This document shows positions 1 through 8,594 of a stretch of 64,000 nucleotides of DNA, piece after piece (the first letter of the stretch is position 1; each line of letters begins with the position of its first letter). Source of the DNA: Leptospiraceae bacterium (GTDB lineage Bacteria; Spirochaetota; Leptospiria; Leptospirales; Leptospiraceae); contig JACKPA010000007.1 in NCBI GenBank assembly GCA_024233865.1, positions 62,001-126,000 on the forward strand, read 5' to 3'. The position numbers and the translations under genes are program-made. The notes below the pieces were generated by a model. It was not told the origin of the DNA. It searched no databases and saw only the letters and a list, made by a program, of their open reading frames with translations.

Positions 1-1935
1 ATTAATGCCGCAATTGAATCCTCAAGGTCGGCTCAATTGGCTGATAATTTTTCTTCTCTTTCCGAGCAAGTTAGAACTCTTTCCACCCGTTCCGAAGAGG
101 CTTTTTCTGAAATCCACGGACTGATAGAAAGTTTACGAAAAAGTTGCTCCAAAGCCATAGCGGTTAGATTGGCTGATGTCGCCATAGATATAATTGATAA
201 AATTGATCGAAACCTTTTCGAAAGGAATTGTGACTGCCAAGCTTGGGCAACATTCAAAGACAATGTTCACACTTGTAATACAGGTGAAGGAGTGCGTCAA
301 TCAACTGACTTGATTCGAAATCTGGTTGATATATACGAAGTTTATCATGATATTTTATTGTTGAATAAAGATGGAATTGTGATTGCTGCTGCCAAAAACA
401 ACAATCTAGTCGGACAAGATCAATCAAATCGTCTTTGGTTTCAAGAAACCATCAATCGTAATAACGTATATGTAACTGATATGTACTATTCAGAATCTGT
501 AAAAAATTATACTATTGCCTATTCCAGTCCGGTGAGAGATGAGAACAAAAATGTAATCGGAGTACTTTCCACTCGTTTTAATTGGGATTACATTTATGAT
601 ATTATAGAAAAAGTAAAATTGGAACTGTCTAGCAGAATTGTTTTGATAAACGCAGACGGAACGGTTATCGCGTCCAAGCAAAAAAAAGAAATTCTCAGGG
701 ATAATGTACTTTGGCTAGGTGCTGGTGAACAAAGTATAATGGGTAGACGAGGTTTTAGCATAGAAACAGCACGGAACGGACAGTGGAAAGCTTACGGTTA
801 TTCCAAAACCAAAGGTTACAACGCATACACCGGAAAAGGTTGGTCTATTATAGTAGATGAACCTATCACAATAGAAAATCCAAGGGTCATGATTGAAACC
901 TTCCAAGAAAGGCAAGACTTGAGACAAAATGAAGCAGAAACCAAAGCAAAAGCAAATTCCGAATCTGCCAATGCAGAATTGTTGCAAATAACCCATCAAT
1001 TGGGTGAATCCATAGAAACCATAAATCGCATCAACAATGTTACCACTACACTTGCCTTAAATGCTGCTATACGAGCGGACAGAGCTGGAGATGAAGGTAG
1101 AGCATTCTCCGTTTTGGCAGAAGAGGTGAGAGCATTTTCTCAAAAATCAGATTTACTAACGGAGGAAATCAATTCTACTCTGGACTCACTAAATCATGTA
1201 GTACAAGAAACAGCTTCTGCTCGTTTGGCTGACGCGGCATTTGATACAATTGATAAAGTAGATAGAAATCTTTTTGAAAGAAATTGCGACGTACAAGCTT
1301 GGACAACTTTTGCGGAAGTTATCCACTGTGCTGAAACGGGAGAAGGTGTGGAAGCAACTTGTGCCTTGTTAAAAGAGATTCATACTATCTATGAAGTTTA
1401 CTATGATATCTATTTACTCAATCAAAAAGGGATTATATGTGCTTCTGCCATACGCCAAGATTTGATCGGACAAGATCAATCTGACAGAGATTGGTTTCAG
1501 CAAACAAACCAAGGAAAACTTACTGTTACGGATATGTACAAATCCGAAACAGCCGGAGCGTATACTGTATCATATTGCGCACCTGTAAAAAATCGCACAG
1601 GTCAAATAGTTGGTGTTATAACAACAAGATTCAATTGGAATTTTATTGTTGATATCATCAATGCTGCACTTGTATATAGTGACTGTCAAGTGTATTTATT
1701 AAATCTAAATGGCTTTGTTATCGCATCTGCAAATAACAAAGATTTTTTAAAGCGAGACTTCTCCAAATTTGAGGCTTTCCGATTGGCATCCGAAGGGAAT
1801 AACGGTTTTATTGTTGAAAGCGATCCGGAAACAAACCATATATATTTGATTGGTTATGCGAGAACAGAAGGTTACAATCGTTACAAAGGGAAGGGCTGGA
1901 TTATACTAATATTGCAACACAAAGGATTTAAATAG
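1..1935 (+). CDS. soluble methyl-accepting chemoreceptor with two hairpin-plus-cache modules (5' end outside window)
   Basis: The frame is open from base 1, so the N-terminus lies outside the window; the first possible internal start (TTG at 37) is not the true one. The product alternates an MCP signalling tip (INAAIESSRS..., about residues 1-45), a cache-like sensor (about 60-290), a second tip (LNAAIRADRAGDEGRAFSVL, about 355-410) and a second cache-like sensor (about 415-644). Both sensors share the motifs DRNLFERNCD, QAW, IGQDQS/VGQDQS and TRFNW, so they arose by internal duplication. I see no membrane segment, so the visible part should be cytoplasmic. The second tip is close to the canonical CheA/CheW-contact sequence; the first is degenerate. 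It is followed after 5 bases by the CheW gene and very likely signals to the CheA encoded next. The ligand is unknown. Confidence 0.85.
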   Translation: MNAAIESSRSAQLADNFSSLSEQVRTLSTRSEEAFSEIHGLIESLRKSCSKAIAVRLADVAIDIIDKIDRNLFERNCDCQAWATFKDNVHTCNTGEGVRQSTDLIRNLVDIYEVYHDILLLNKDGIVIAAAKNNNLVGQDQSNRLWFQETINRNNVYVTDMYYSESVKNYTIAYSSPVRDENKNVIGVLSTRFNWDYIYDIIEKVKLELSSRIVLINADGTVIASKQKKEILRDNVLWLGAGEQSIMGRRGFSIETARNGQWKAYGYSKTKGYNAYTGKGWSIIVDEPITIENPRVMIETFQERQDLRQNEAETKAKANSESANAELLQITHQLGESIETINRINNVTTTLALNAAIRADRAGDEGRAFSVLAEEVRAFSQKSDLLTEEINSTLDSLNHVVQETASARLADAAFDTIDKVDRNLFERNCDVQAWTTFAEVIHCAETGEGVEATCALLKEIHTIYEVYYDIYLLNQKGIICASAIRQDLIGQDQSDRDWFQQTNQGKLTVTDMYKSETAGAYTVSYCAPVKNRTGQIVGVITTRFNWNFIVDIINAALVYSDCQVYLLNLNGFVIASANNKDFLKRDFSKFEAFRLASEGNNGFIVESDPETNHIYLIGYARTEGYNRYKGKGWIILILQHKGFK

Positions 1936-1940
1936 AATTC

Positions 1941-2924
1941 ATGCAAGAATTAACCGTAAAACAAGATGAACAATTATCGGATATAAAACAATTTTGTTTT
2001 GTATTTTGTGGTACGTTATTCTCAATACCATTGCATTGTGTAATAGAAGTTGGAGAGATTGGTAATACAACTCCCGTTCCTTGGAAAGAAAAGGGATTTC
2101 TAGGAATGACCGATTACAGAGGATTACCTGTCCCTGTAATCAATCCTGCTCTTATTAGCGACATTGAAACGGATAAAAAAAATCCTAATGAACAAAAAGA
2201 ATCCGGAAGTTTGGTTATTTTGGAAGAAGACGGATTTAAAATAGCCATTGTTTTAACCAAATTTTATAAGATAATCCCGAAGTCGATCAACGCCCAAGAA
2301 AATGAGGAAGACGATAAATACCAGAAATTTATTCTTGCCATAACCATTGTAGAAGACAAACCCGTAATTCTTTTGGATACACAAAAAATTGCTGATCACT
2401 ATAAAAAGTTTTTAAAAAAGCAATTTAGCTTACAAAAACAACAATTAAAAAGCACACAAATAATAGATTCCAAAGAATCTTTTATAAAGTTACTTTTTTT
2501 TGCTTTGGGAGAAGTTCACCTCTGTTTTCCAGTAGCGGAGGTAGAAGAAGTATTGGAGAATATTGCTGTTTCTCCCCTTTTTAAAGTTGCCCCTATGCTA
2601 AGAGGTTTGATCAATGTTAGGGGGAAAGTCATTGCCTGTATAGACATATCTCACTTTTTAGGACAAACTCCTCGAAGTTTCAATGAAAACACCAGGTTTA
2701 TTTTACTCCAGGAAGGAGGTGTTGAAGTTGCGATATGTGTTGACTCTGTATCAAAAATGAATGAATTTGAAAAAATTCATTTCTTACCTCCAGAAGGATT
2801 GCTTACAGGTGAGATAGGTGAATTGGCATCTGGAGTCTTCCAGTTAGGTGAAGCTACCTATATTTTATTATCTACTAAAAACATCGTTCAAGCCAAAGAA
2901 TTACAAGAATATTTGGACACATAA
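1941..2924 (+). CDS. chemotaxis adaptor with two CheW domains
   Basis: The 327-residue protein contains two CheW-like modules, about residues 12-150 and 178-320. Each has the family pattern of a hydrophobic strand, a P-V region (PVINPALI; GLINVRGKVIACIDI) and a closing strand. CheW couples receptors to the CheA kinase at the membrane or in cytoplasmic arrays. Tandem CheW proteins are known but less common than single-domain CheW. There is no receiver domain, so this is not CheV. It lies 5 bases after the receptor gene and 21 bases before cheA, with an AAGGAAG ribosome-binding site for cheA between, so the three genes form an operon. Confidence 0.85.
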   Translation: MQELTVKQDEQLSDIKQFCFVFCGTLFSIPLHCVIEVGEIGNTTPVPWKEKGFLGMTDYRGLPVPVINPALISDIETDKKNPNEQKESGSLVILEEDGFKIAIVLTKFYKIIPKSINAQENEEDDKYQKFILAITIVEDKPVILLDTQKIADHYKKFLKKQFSLQKQQLKSTQIIDSKESFIKLLFFALGEVHLCFPVAEVEEVLENIAVSPLFKVAPMLRGLINVRGKVIACIDISHFLGQTPRSFNENTRFILLQEGGVEVAICVDSVSKMNEFEKIHFLPPEGLLTGEIGELASGVFQLGEATYILLSTKNIVQAKELQEYLDT

Positions 2925-2945
2925 CCTTAACCAAAGGAAGTAAAA

Positions 2946-5900
2946 ATGAAATATTCGATAGAGATCTTTACCATTTTACCTGAAGACAAAGAAACTGAAG
3001 AAATTCCAGAAGAAATTTACAATTCTAAAATTTTTGAGCAATTTCGTGATTTGGCAGCAAATAAAATAAATACTATGCTAAATCAGTTTGAAGGTATAGA
3101 ATACAATAAAAATAAATTGATGCTCTTTGACCAGTTTTATAGAAATTCTCATATCCTTTATGGGTTTTCTCAAATTTTAAACCTAAAGAAAATTTCACAC
3201 CTCACATCTATCTTGGAAGCGACTACAGACTACGCTAGACATATCAAAACAACTTCCAAATATTCAATGGATTATCTGATAAAAATTATTTTAAAGGAAA
3301 TTAAAATTTTTGTTAGTAAACTTTCGGAAACGAATATCATACAAGAAGATATTACGGCAATCATAGAAGAATGTAGCGTATACTTGCACAAACCTATTGG
3401 TGATTGGTTACAAAAGACTTCCCACCCGATACAACCAATCACCGAAACAGAAAAAAAAGAAACTATTATAGAAAAAACTAAAAAACCGGAACAGGAAAAA
3501 AAGCAAATACAAGAACCTCTTAGCAATAATAAAGAGAATACAAACATTCAAACGGATGTAGATATGAATATAAACAATCAAAATGAAAACACCGTCTCTA
3601 TTGAACCAAAACCAAATGAGATACGAGAAACCAACAGCATTCAAAAATCTGAATTTGATGAAGAACTAGATGATCCGGAAGAATTGAATATTCCCCCATC
3701 CAAAATCGGATTGATTAGTGAATTTTATGAAGAATCTTATGAAAACCTAACTAGTGTTGCCAATCAACTGCTTGAACTTGAAAACTCTCCTAGTTCTATG
3801 GAAATAATAAATAAAATATTTAGAAATTTTCATACTTTAAAAGGTGGAGCAAGACTATTAAATATCAAAAAAATGGAGAAGGTATGCCATTCCATAGAAA
3901 ACCTATTGGATTTAGCTCGCTCCGGTAAGCTTCAAATTAATAGTAATGTTATTGATATAATACTTGATGGAAGGCAAATTTTAAGTAATATGATTGATGA
4001 AATAGCTTCCAAAGGTCCTATTCACACAAGAATAGTTCCTGTGTTAAATTTAATTCGTAGCATTCATAACCCTACCACAAATATAAAAAAAGAAAAAGAC
4101 AAACCGCAAAAAGTCGAGAAAAACACAAATGTAAGAAACGAAAAAAAAGAAGACTTAAATATTGAGCAAACAGAAAAACAAATAAATAAACAAGGTGAAA
4201 TAACCGGTACAGATATTAAAGAAATTTCACAAAAACCGGAAATACCAAAACCTCAAAACAAAACACAAAAAATTCCTGATAAACATTCCGATGTAATTCG
4301 TGTTAGTACGGAAAAATTGGATACCGTTATAAATATTTCTTCCGAGTTACCAATTGCAAGAATACGATTTCGAGATGAAATTGCCGTAATCAATAAGCTC
4401 TTTCGAGACTTAAAAAAAATTTTAAACCGAGCCGCAGAAAACGAACCAATCAATTTTTTAAACAGATTGTCTAGATCCAATGAAATTTTAATAGGTGAAA
4501 TAGCTGAGAGATTAGAAACAACTGACATCAGTATGGAAAAATTGGAAGGACCTATTAAAAGGTTTTACCACGAAATAAACACTGAAATATCAAGAACTGA
4601 ACTCACTTTGGCAGAGGAAATTACACTTTTGCAAATAGCCTTTAATGAACTCAAACAAAACATGACTAAAAATGTTGAAAATTTAGAAACGTTAACTTCC
4701 AAATTACAAAATGGGGTAATGAATTTTCGCATGGTGCCAATTTCAAGTTTGTTTGAACGCTTCCCTACACTTGTAAGAGAACTAGCCAAACAAAGTAATA
4801 AAAAAATCAAAATGGATATAATCGGGGGAGATACGGAGCTAGATAGAGTCATGATCACCAAACTCGTTGACCCGATCTTACATATTTTGAGAAATTCTAT
4901 GGATCATGGAATTGAGTCACCAGAAGAACGTTTGAATATCGGAAAACCGGAACATGGTACAATTGTGCTTCGTGCGTACTATCTTGGATCTTATGCGGTA
5001 ATCGAAATCAAAGATGATGGACGTGGAATTGATACGGAAAGAGTTATAGCCAAAGCAATCCAACAAGAATTAATCCCTCATGATAAAGCCAGTAACTTGA
5101 GTCAAAATGAAATTTTGGAATTGATCTTTGAGCCAGGTTTTTCCACAGCTAAGTCAGTAACAGAACTTTCCGGTCGTGGAGTTGGAATGGATGTTGTAAA
5201 ATCAACCATTAAAGAAATGCAAGGCAACATCGAACTAAACACAATACAGGGAAAAGGAACGGTAATATCTTTAAAAATTCCACTGACTCTTGCAGTTGTT
5301 AGAGTTTTGTTATTAGAAGTTGGCAACCAACAAATGGCATTCCCAATGGCAAACGTTGACGAAGTTTTGTCTATCTCCAAAAGTGATTTAAAACAAGTCG
5401 GAAATCAAATCATGTACCACTTAAGAGAAAATGTAATTCCGGTTATCCACTTATCATCCATTTTGGATATTCCTCATACTTCCTATGTACCTGACTCCAT
5501 TCCGCTTATCATATTAGGGGAAGGATCTAATAGGCTGGGTGTAATGGTTGATAATTTACTTGGTAGACAAGAAATTGTTATTAAAAACTTGGGAACATTA
5601 TTAAAAAAAGTTCCATACATAATGGGTTGTACAATCCTCAGCGACAATAGACTTGTTTTGATTTTAAATACACGAGAGCTTATGGATGTCAGTAGGCAAA
5701 AATTAAACAATCATGGAATGAAGCTATCTAATCAAAATACACACAAAGATTTTAGAATACTGATTGTCGATGATTCTGCTTTGCACCGCCAAAATATGAG
5801 AGCCATTTTATCTCGTTCCGGTTTTAGTGTAGAAGAAGCAGAAAATGGCTATGAGGCATTGAAATTAGTAGCAGTAAAGAAGTATTCTCTTCTTTGTGTT

Positions 5901-6131
5901 GATATTGTTATGCCTCTAATGGATGGTTTTGAACTAACCAAGAGATTAAGAAGTTTACCATTGTATAGAAATATACCAATACTTCTTGTGACATCCAATA
6001 CATCAAGAGAAGATAAAGATATGGGTTATAAACTAGGGGCAAACGAATATTTTGAAAAGCCTATAGACCCGGAATTTTTCTTAGAGAGCATAAACAAATA
6101 CTATACAGGAGGTGAAAATGGAAGCAAGTGA
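2946..6131 (+). CDS. cheA: hybrid CheA-type histidine kinase with C-terminal receiver
   Basis: The 1061-residue protein has, in order: a degenerate HPt-like region (about 30-150; a His is present but the following Lys-Gly-Gly is replaced), a low-complexity linker, a canonical HPt domain with the phosphorylatable His near residue 296 (FHTLKGGARLL), a second linker, a dimerization region, an ATPase domain (HILRNSMDHGIE N-box near 645; DDGRGID near 690; GRGVGMD near 742), a CheW-like domain (about 785-920) and a receiver (VDDS near 940, acceptor Asp near 988 in CVDIVMP, Lys in EKP near 1036). The attached receiver resembles ChpA/PilL/FrzE-type kinases of alternative-function pathways. The phosphate probably passes from His296 to the downstream cyclase regulator or to its own receiver. 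The 3' end overlaps the next gene by 14 bases. Confidence 0.92.
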   Translation: MKYSIEIFTILPEDKETEEIPEEIYNSKIFEQFRDLAANKINTMLNQFEGIEYNKNKLMLFDQFYRNSHILYGFSQILNLKKISHLTSILEATTDYARHIKTTSKYSMDYLIKIILKEIKIFVSKLSETNIIQEDITAIIEECSVYLHKPIGDWLQKTSHPIQPITETEKKETIIEKTKKPEQEKKQIQEPLSNNKENTNIQTDVDMNINNQNENTVSIEPKPNEIRETNSIQKSEFDEELDDPEELNIPPSKIGLISEFYEESYENLTSVANQLLELENSPSSMEIINKIFRNFHTLKGGARLLNIKKMEKVCHSIENLLDLARSGKLQINSNVIDIILDGRQILSNMIDEIASKGPIHTRIVPVLNLIRSIHNPTTNIKKEKDKPQKVEKNTNVRNEKKEDLNIEQTEKQINKQGEITGTDIKEISQKPEIPKPQNKTQKIPDKHSDVIRVSTEKLDTVINISSELPIARIRFRDEIAVINKLFRDLKKILNRAAENEPINFLNRLSRSNEILIGEIAERLETTDISMEKLEGPIKRFYHEINTEISRTELTLAEEITLLQIAFNELKQNMTKNVENLETLTSKLQNGVMNFRMVPISSLFERFPTLVRELAKQSNKKIKMDIIGGDTELDRVMITKLVDPILHILRNSMDHGIESPEERLNIGKPEHGTIVLRAYYLGSYAVIEIKDDGRGIDTERVIAKAIQQELIPHDKASNLSQNEILELIFEPGFSTAKSVTELSGRGVGMDVVKSTIKEMQGNIELNTIQGKGTVISLKIPLTLAVVRVLLLEVGNQQMAFPMANVDEVLSISKSDLKQVGNQIMYHLRENVIPVIHLSSILDIPHTSYVPDSIPLIILGEGSNRLGVMVDNLLGRQEIVIKNLGTLLKKVPYIMGCTILSDNRLVLILNTRELMDVSRQKLNNHGMKLSNQNTHKDFRILIVDDSALHRQNMRAILSRSGFSVEEAENGYEALKLVAVKKYSLLCVDIVMPLMDGFELTKRLRSLPLYRNIPILLVTSNTSREDKDMGYKLGANEYFEKPIDPEFFLESINKYYTGGENGSK

Positions 6132-8130
6132 AACGATTCAAAATATCAAAATATTCTTATCTATTGAAAACCAAGTATTTCGAGAATATCTAATCATTGA
6201 ATTTGAAAAATCCGGCTATAAGTTTGAAATTATTGCGGAAAATAAAATTCTAAAGAATATTTCAGAATTAATGAATTCGGTATTACTTTTGCAATCGGAT
6301 TCTTATGAACCGGAAACAATTGAAATATCCAGAAGATTAAAAAGAGCGTTTAGTAGCGACATTAAAGTTATATTCTTATCTTCGGATTATATGATAACGG
6401 AAGATGCGGGAAATTCTGCGGATAGAATTCTCCAATGGCCCATAACATTTACTGAGATTGAGAAAAATATTCAAGAATTAACTCGCAAAAGTCAAAAAAT
6501 ACTTTTGGTAGATGATTCAAAATTGATCCATAACCACATAGTACCTCCTCTTAAAAATGAAGGATATACTGTCTACCAAGCTTATGACGGTAAAGAAGGC
6601 TTGGAACTTGCAAAAGAACAAAAACCGGAATTAATCATTTGTGATATTGAAATGCCTTATATGAATGGCTTTGAAGTTTGCTCTGCAATTCGAAAAACAC
6701 CCGGAATAGAAGAAACCTATATCATCATGTCGAGTACTTTAGGGTCAGCTGCTGATATTCAAAAAGGTTTTGCTGCTGGTGTGGATGAGTATATCACAAA
6801 ACCGGTTGTTATATCAGAATTATTAGACAGAATCAAGAGAAACTTTGTCCAAACACTCAGCGGAAGAGAAAACATCCTCCTTTTAGAGCCGGAAGATCAG
6901 TTGGCAAGTCATATCACAAAAAGTTTAAGAAAACAAGGATTTTCTGTTAGAACAATTACAAACATTGAATCCACAATTACCATGTTAGAAAAATATTCTT
7001 ATGAAATTTTGATTTCGGAAATGGATATTGGTGCCCAAACTGCAATGGATTTATGGATGGCGTTAAAAACTATCAAATACACAAAAGTCCCATCGGTAAT
7101 CCTTCTGACATCTAGAGATTCTAGTTGGGACATGAAAATGATTGCCAATATGGGGGTTGCCGGTATAATCAGCAAACCTTTTGTTATGGATACTCTGCTT
7201 GCTTCTGTGGAAAGAGTTCTTGCAGACAAGAGAGCAATGGCAGAAAGGAACCAAATGCTAAAATATTTATCAAAGTCTTCTGTAAGGATGGCACATGAAA
7301 AAGCTCTGCTCAATGGAAATGAAGGCTCTGTGAGAGCTGAAAAGAAAACTGCCACCATTTTTTTTAGCGACATTGTTGGATTTACTTCTCGCTCGGAAAG
7401 ATACCTACCAAAAGAAATAGTTGAACAAATTAATCGTCTGTTTGATACAATGACTAGCATTATAGGAGCGTACGAAGGTGACATTGATAAATTTATTGGT
7501 GATGCTTGTATGGCATATTGGATTTTGCCTATTTCCAAAGAAGCAGTAATTAACGCCATAAAAGCAACCTTAGAAATTCAAAAGAAAGTAAAAGAATTAA
7601 ATTTGTACGATGAAATATTTTCAAAAGACCCCATCGCTATGAGGTTTGGTCTTCATATAGACGAAGTTATTTTATGTGATATAGGAAGTCCAGGCTCAAG
7701 GATTGATCTAACTCTAATAGGAGATGGCGTAAATTTAACCTCTCGTTTAGAATCCGCTTGTAAACAATACGGTGTAAATGTACTGGTAAGTGAACATATA
7801 GTTCAAAATCTACCACCTGACATCATAACAAGAGAAGTTGACTTTATGAAAGTACAAGGAAAAGAAATTCCCATTAAGGCTTTTGAATTAATTGGCGAAA
7901 AGAAATTTTTATCAGATAACCAGTTGGAGTTACTAAAACTTTTTAAGGATGCAAAAAACGAATACGCAACAGGAAACTTTCCAAAGGCAAGAGAGCTTTT
8001 TAAAGAAAGTTCCAAATATGAAAATAAAAGCGACCTAAATCCTTCTTTGGTTTTTTCTTCACGATGTCATTATTTAATGAAAAATCCTCCCAATTCTTGG
8101 GATGGAATTTGGTCTTTAAAATCCAAATAA
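6118..8130 (+). CDS. response regulator with three receiver-like domains and a class III adenylate/guanylate cyclase
   Basis: I start the gene at ATG 6118, which follows AGGAGG by 5 bases; the in-frame GTG at 6112 overlaps that site. Domains: a degenerate receiver (about 8-120, no acidic pair), a canonical receiver (LLVDDSK near 130, acceptor Asp near 174 in ICDIEMP, TKP near 227), and a third receiver in which the acceptor position reads Glu (ISEMDI). The cyclase domain (about 405-590) has both metal-binding aspartate motifs (FSDIVGFTS; DKFIGDACMAYW) and the Asn/Arg pair (DGVNLTSRLE), so it looks active. Members make cAMP or cGMP; the sequence alone does not settle which. A helical TPR-like tail follows. 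Being last in the mcp-cheW-cheA operon, it is the probable output. Confidence 0.9.
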   Translation: MEASETIQNIKIFLSIENQVFREYLIIEFEKSGYKFEIIAENKILKNISELMNSVLLLQSDSYEPETIEISRRLKRAFSSDIKVIFLSSDYMITEDAGNSADRILQWPITFTEIEKNIQELTRKSQKILLVDDSKLIHNHIVPPLKNEGYTVYQAYDGKEGLELAKEQKPELIICDIEMPYMNGFEVCSAIRKTPGIEETYIIMSSTLGSAADIQKGFAAGVDEYITKPVVISELLDRIKRNFVQTLSGRENILLLEPEDQLASHITKSLRKQGFSVRTITNIESTITMLEKYSYEILISEMDIGAQTAMDLWMALKTIKYTKVPSVILLTSRDSSWDMKMIANMGVAGIISKPFVMDTLLASVERVLADKRAMAERNQMLKYLSKSSVRMAHEKALLNGNEGSVRAEKKTATIFFSDIVGFTSRSERYLPKEIVEQINRLFDTMTSIIGAYEGDIDKFIGDACMAYWILPISKEAVINAIKATLEIQKKVKELNLYDEIFSKDPIAMRFGLHIDEVILCDIGSPGSRIDLTLIGDGVNLTSRLESACKQYGVNVLVSEHIVQNLPPDIITREVDFMKVQGKEIPIKAFELIGEKKFLSDNQLELLKLFKDAKNEYATGNFPKARELFKESSKYENKSDLNPSLVFSSRCHYLMKNPPNSWDGIWSLKSK

Positions 8131-8176
8131 AGGTATACGAAGCAATTTAAGATTCATTTACTGATGACTCTTATTT

Positions 8177-8593
8177 TTACGTTGTAAGAGTTTTACTTAA
8201 ACTCAATAAAAATTTATAAGTTGATTCTCCAGACATAGAAAAAGGATCAAAATAATCTTTGCCAGAATATTTTAGCATTATAGACTTATTAAGTTCCGTT
8301 TCTCCCGCATAACCCATTGCCCACCTTTCAAAGCTTCTTTCGTAAATTTCATTATAATCTAAAATTACGATTTCTGCGTGTCTCTTATCTTTTGCAATAG
8401 TAGTAAAGACCTCATTCACAGACTTCCTTGAACCTTCCAAACACTGTAAAAAGTTGTCTTTGTTGAAACAAAGAATACCGGTTAAACCTTTTTTGGGATT
8501 GTTTCTTCGAGAAGAATCAAGAATGTCTTGTATAATTTTCGGGTTGATTTGGTTGTTCACTTTACTAGCATAAATTAAGCGTATTAAATACAT
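8177..8593 (-). CDS. short BLUF-domain blue-light receptor
   Basis: The 138-residue protein is a BLUF domain (about 1-95) with a short C-terminal helical cap and no output domain. BLUF proteins bind FAD and sense blue light by rearranging hydrogen bonds around the flavin. All key residues are present: Tyr8, Asn32, Gln50, Trp91 and Met93, at the same numbers as in the short cyanobacterial BLUF proteins (Slr1694/PixD type). Standalone BLUF proteins act through partner proteins, unknown here. The ATG lies one base after the stop of the upstream DUF5690 gene, so the two are probably co-transcribed. It converges with the cyclase gene, ending 46 bases away; a functional link to that pathway is only a possibility. 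Confidence 0.9.
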   Translation of the reverse strand: MYLIRLIYASKVNNQINPKIIQDILDSSRRNNPKKGLTGILCFNKDNFLQCLEGSRKSVNEVFTTIAKDKRHAEIVILDYNEIYERSFERWAMGYAGETELNKSIMLKYSGKDYFDPFSMSGESTYKFLLSLSKTLTT

Positions 8594-8594
8594 T

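Noticed and set aside
6999..7559. 186-codon minus-strand open frame across the cyclase domain
   Set aside because: It is a shadow of the conserved cyclase and receiver coding region on the plus strand.
8131..8176. Bidirectional terminator between the cyclase and BLUF genes
   Set aside because: I found no convincing stem-loop with T-runs in these 46 bases.
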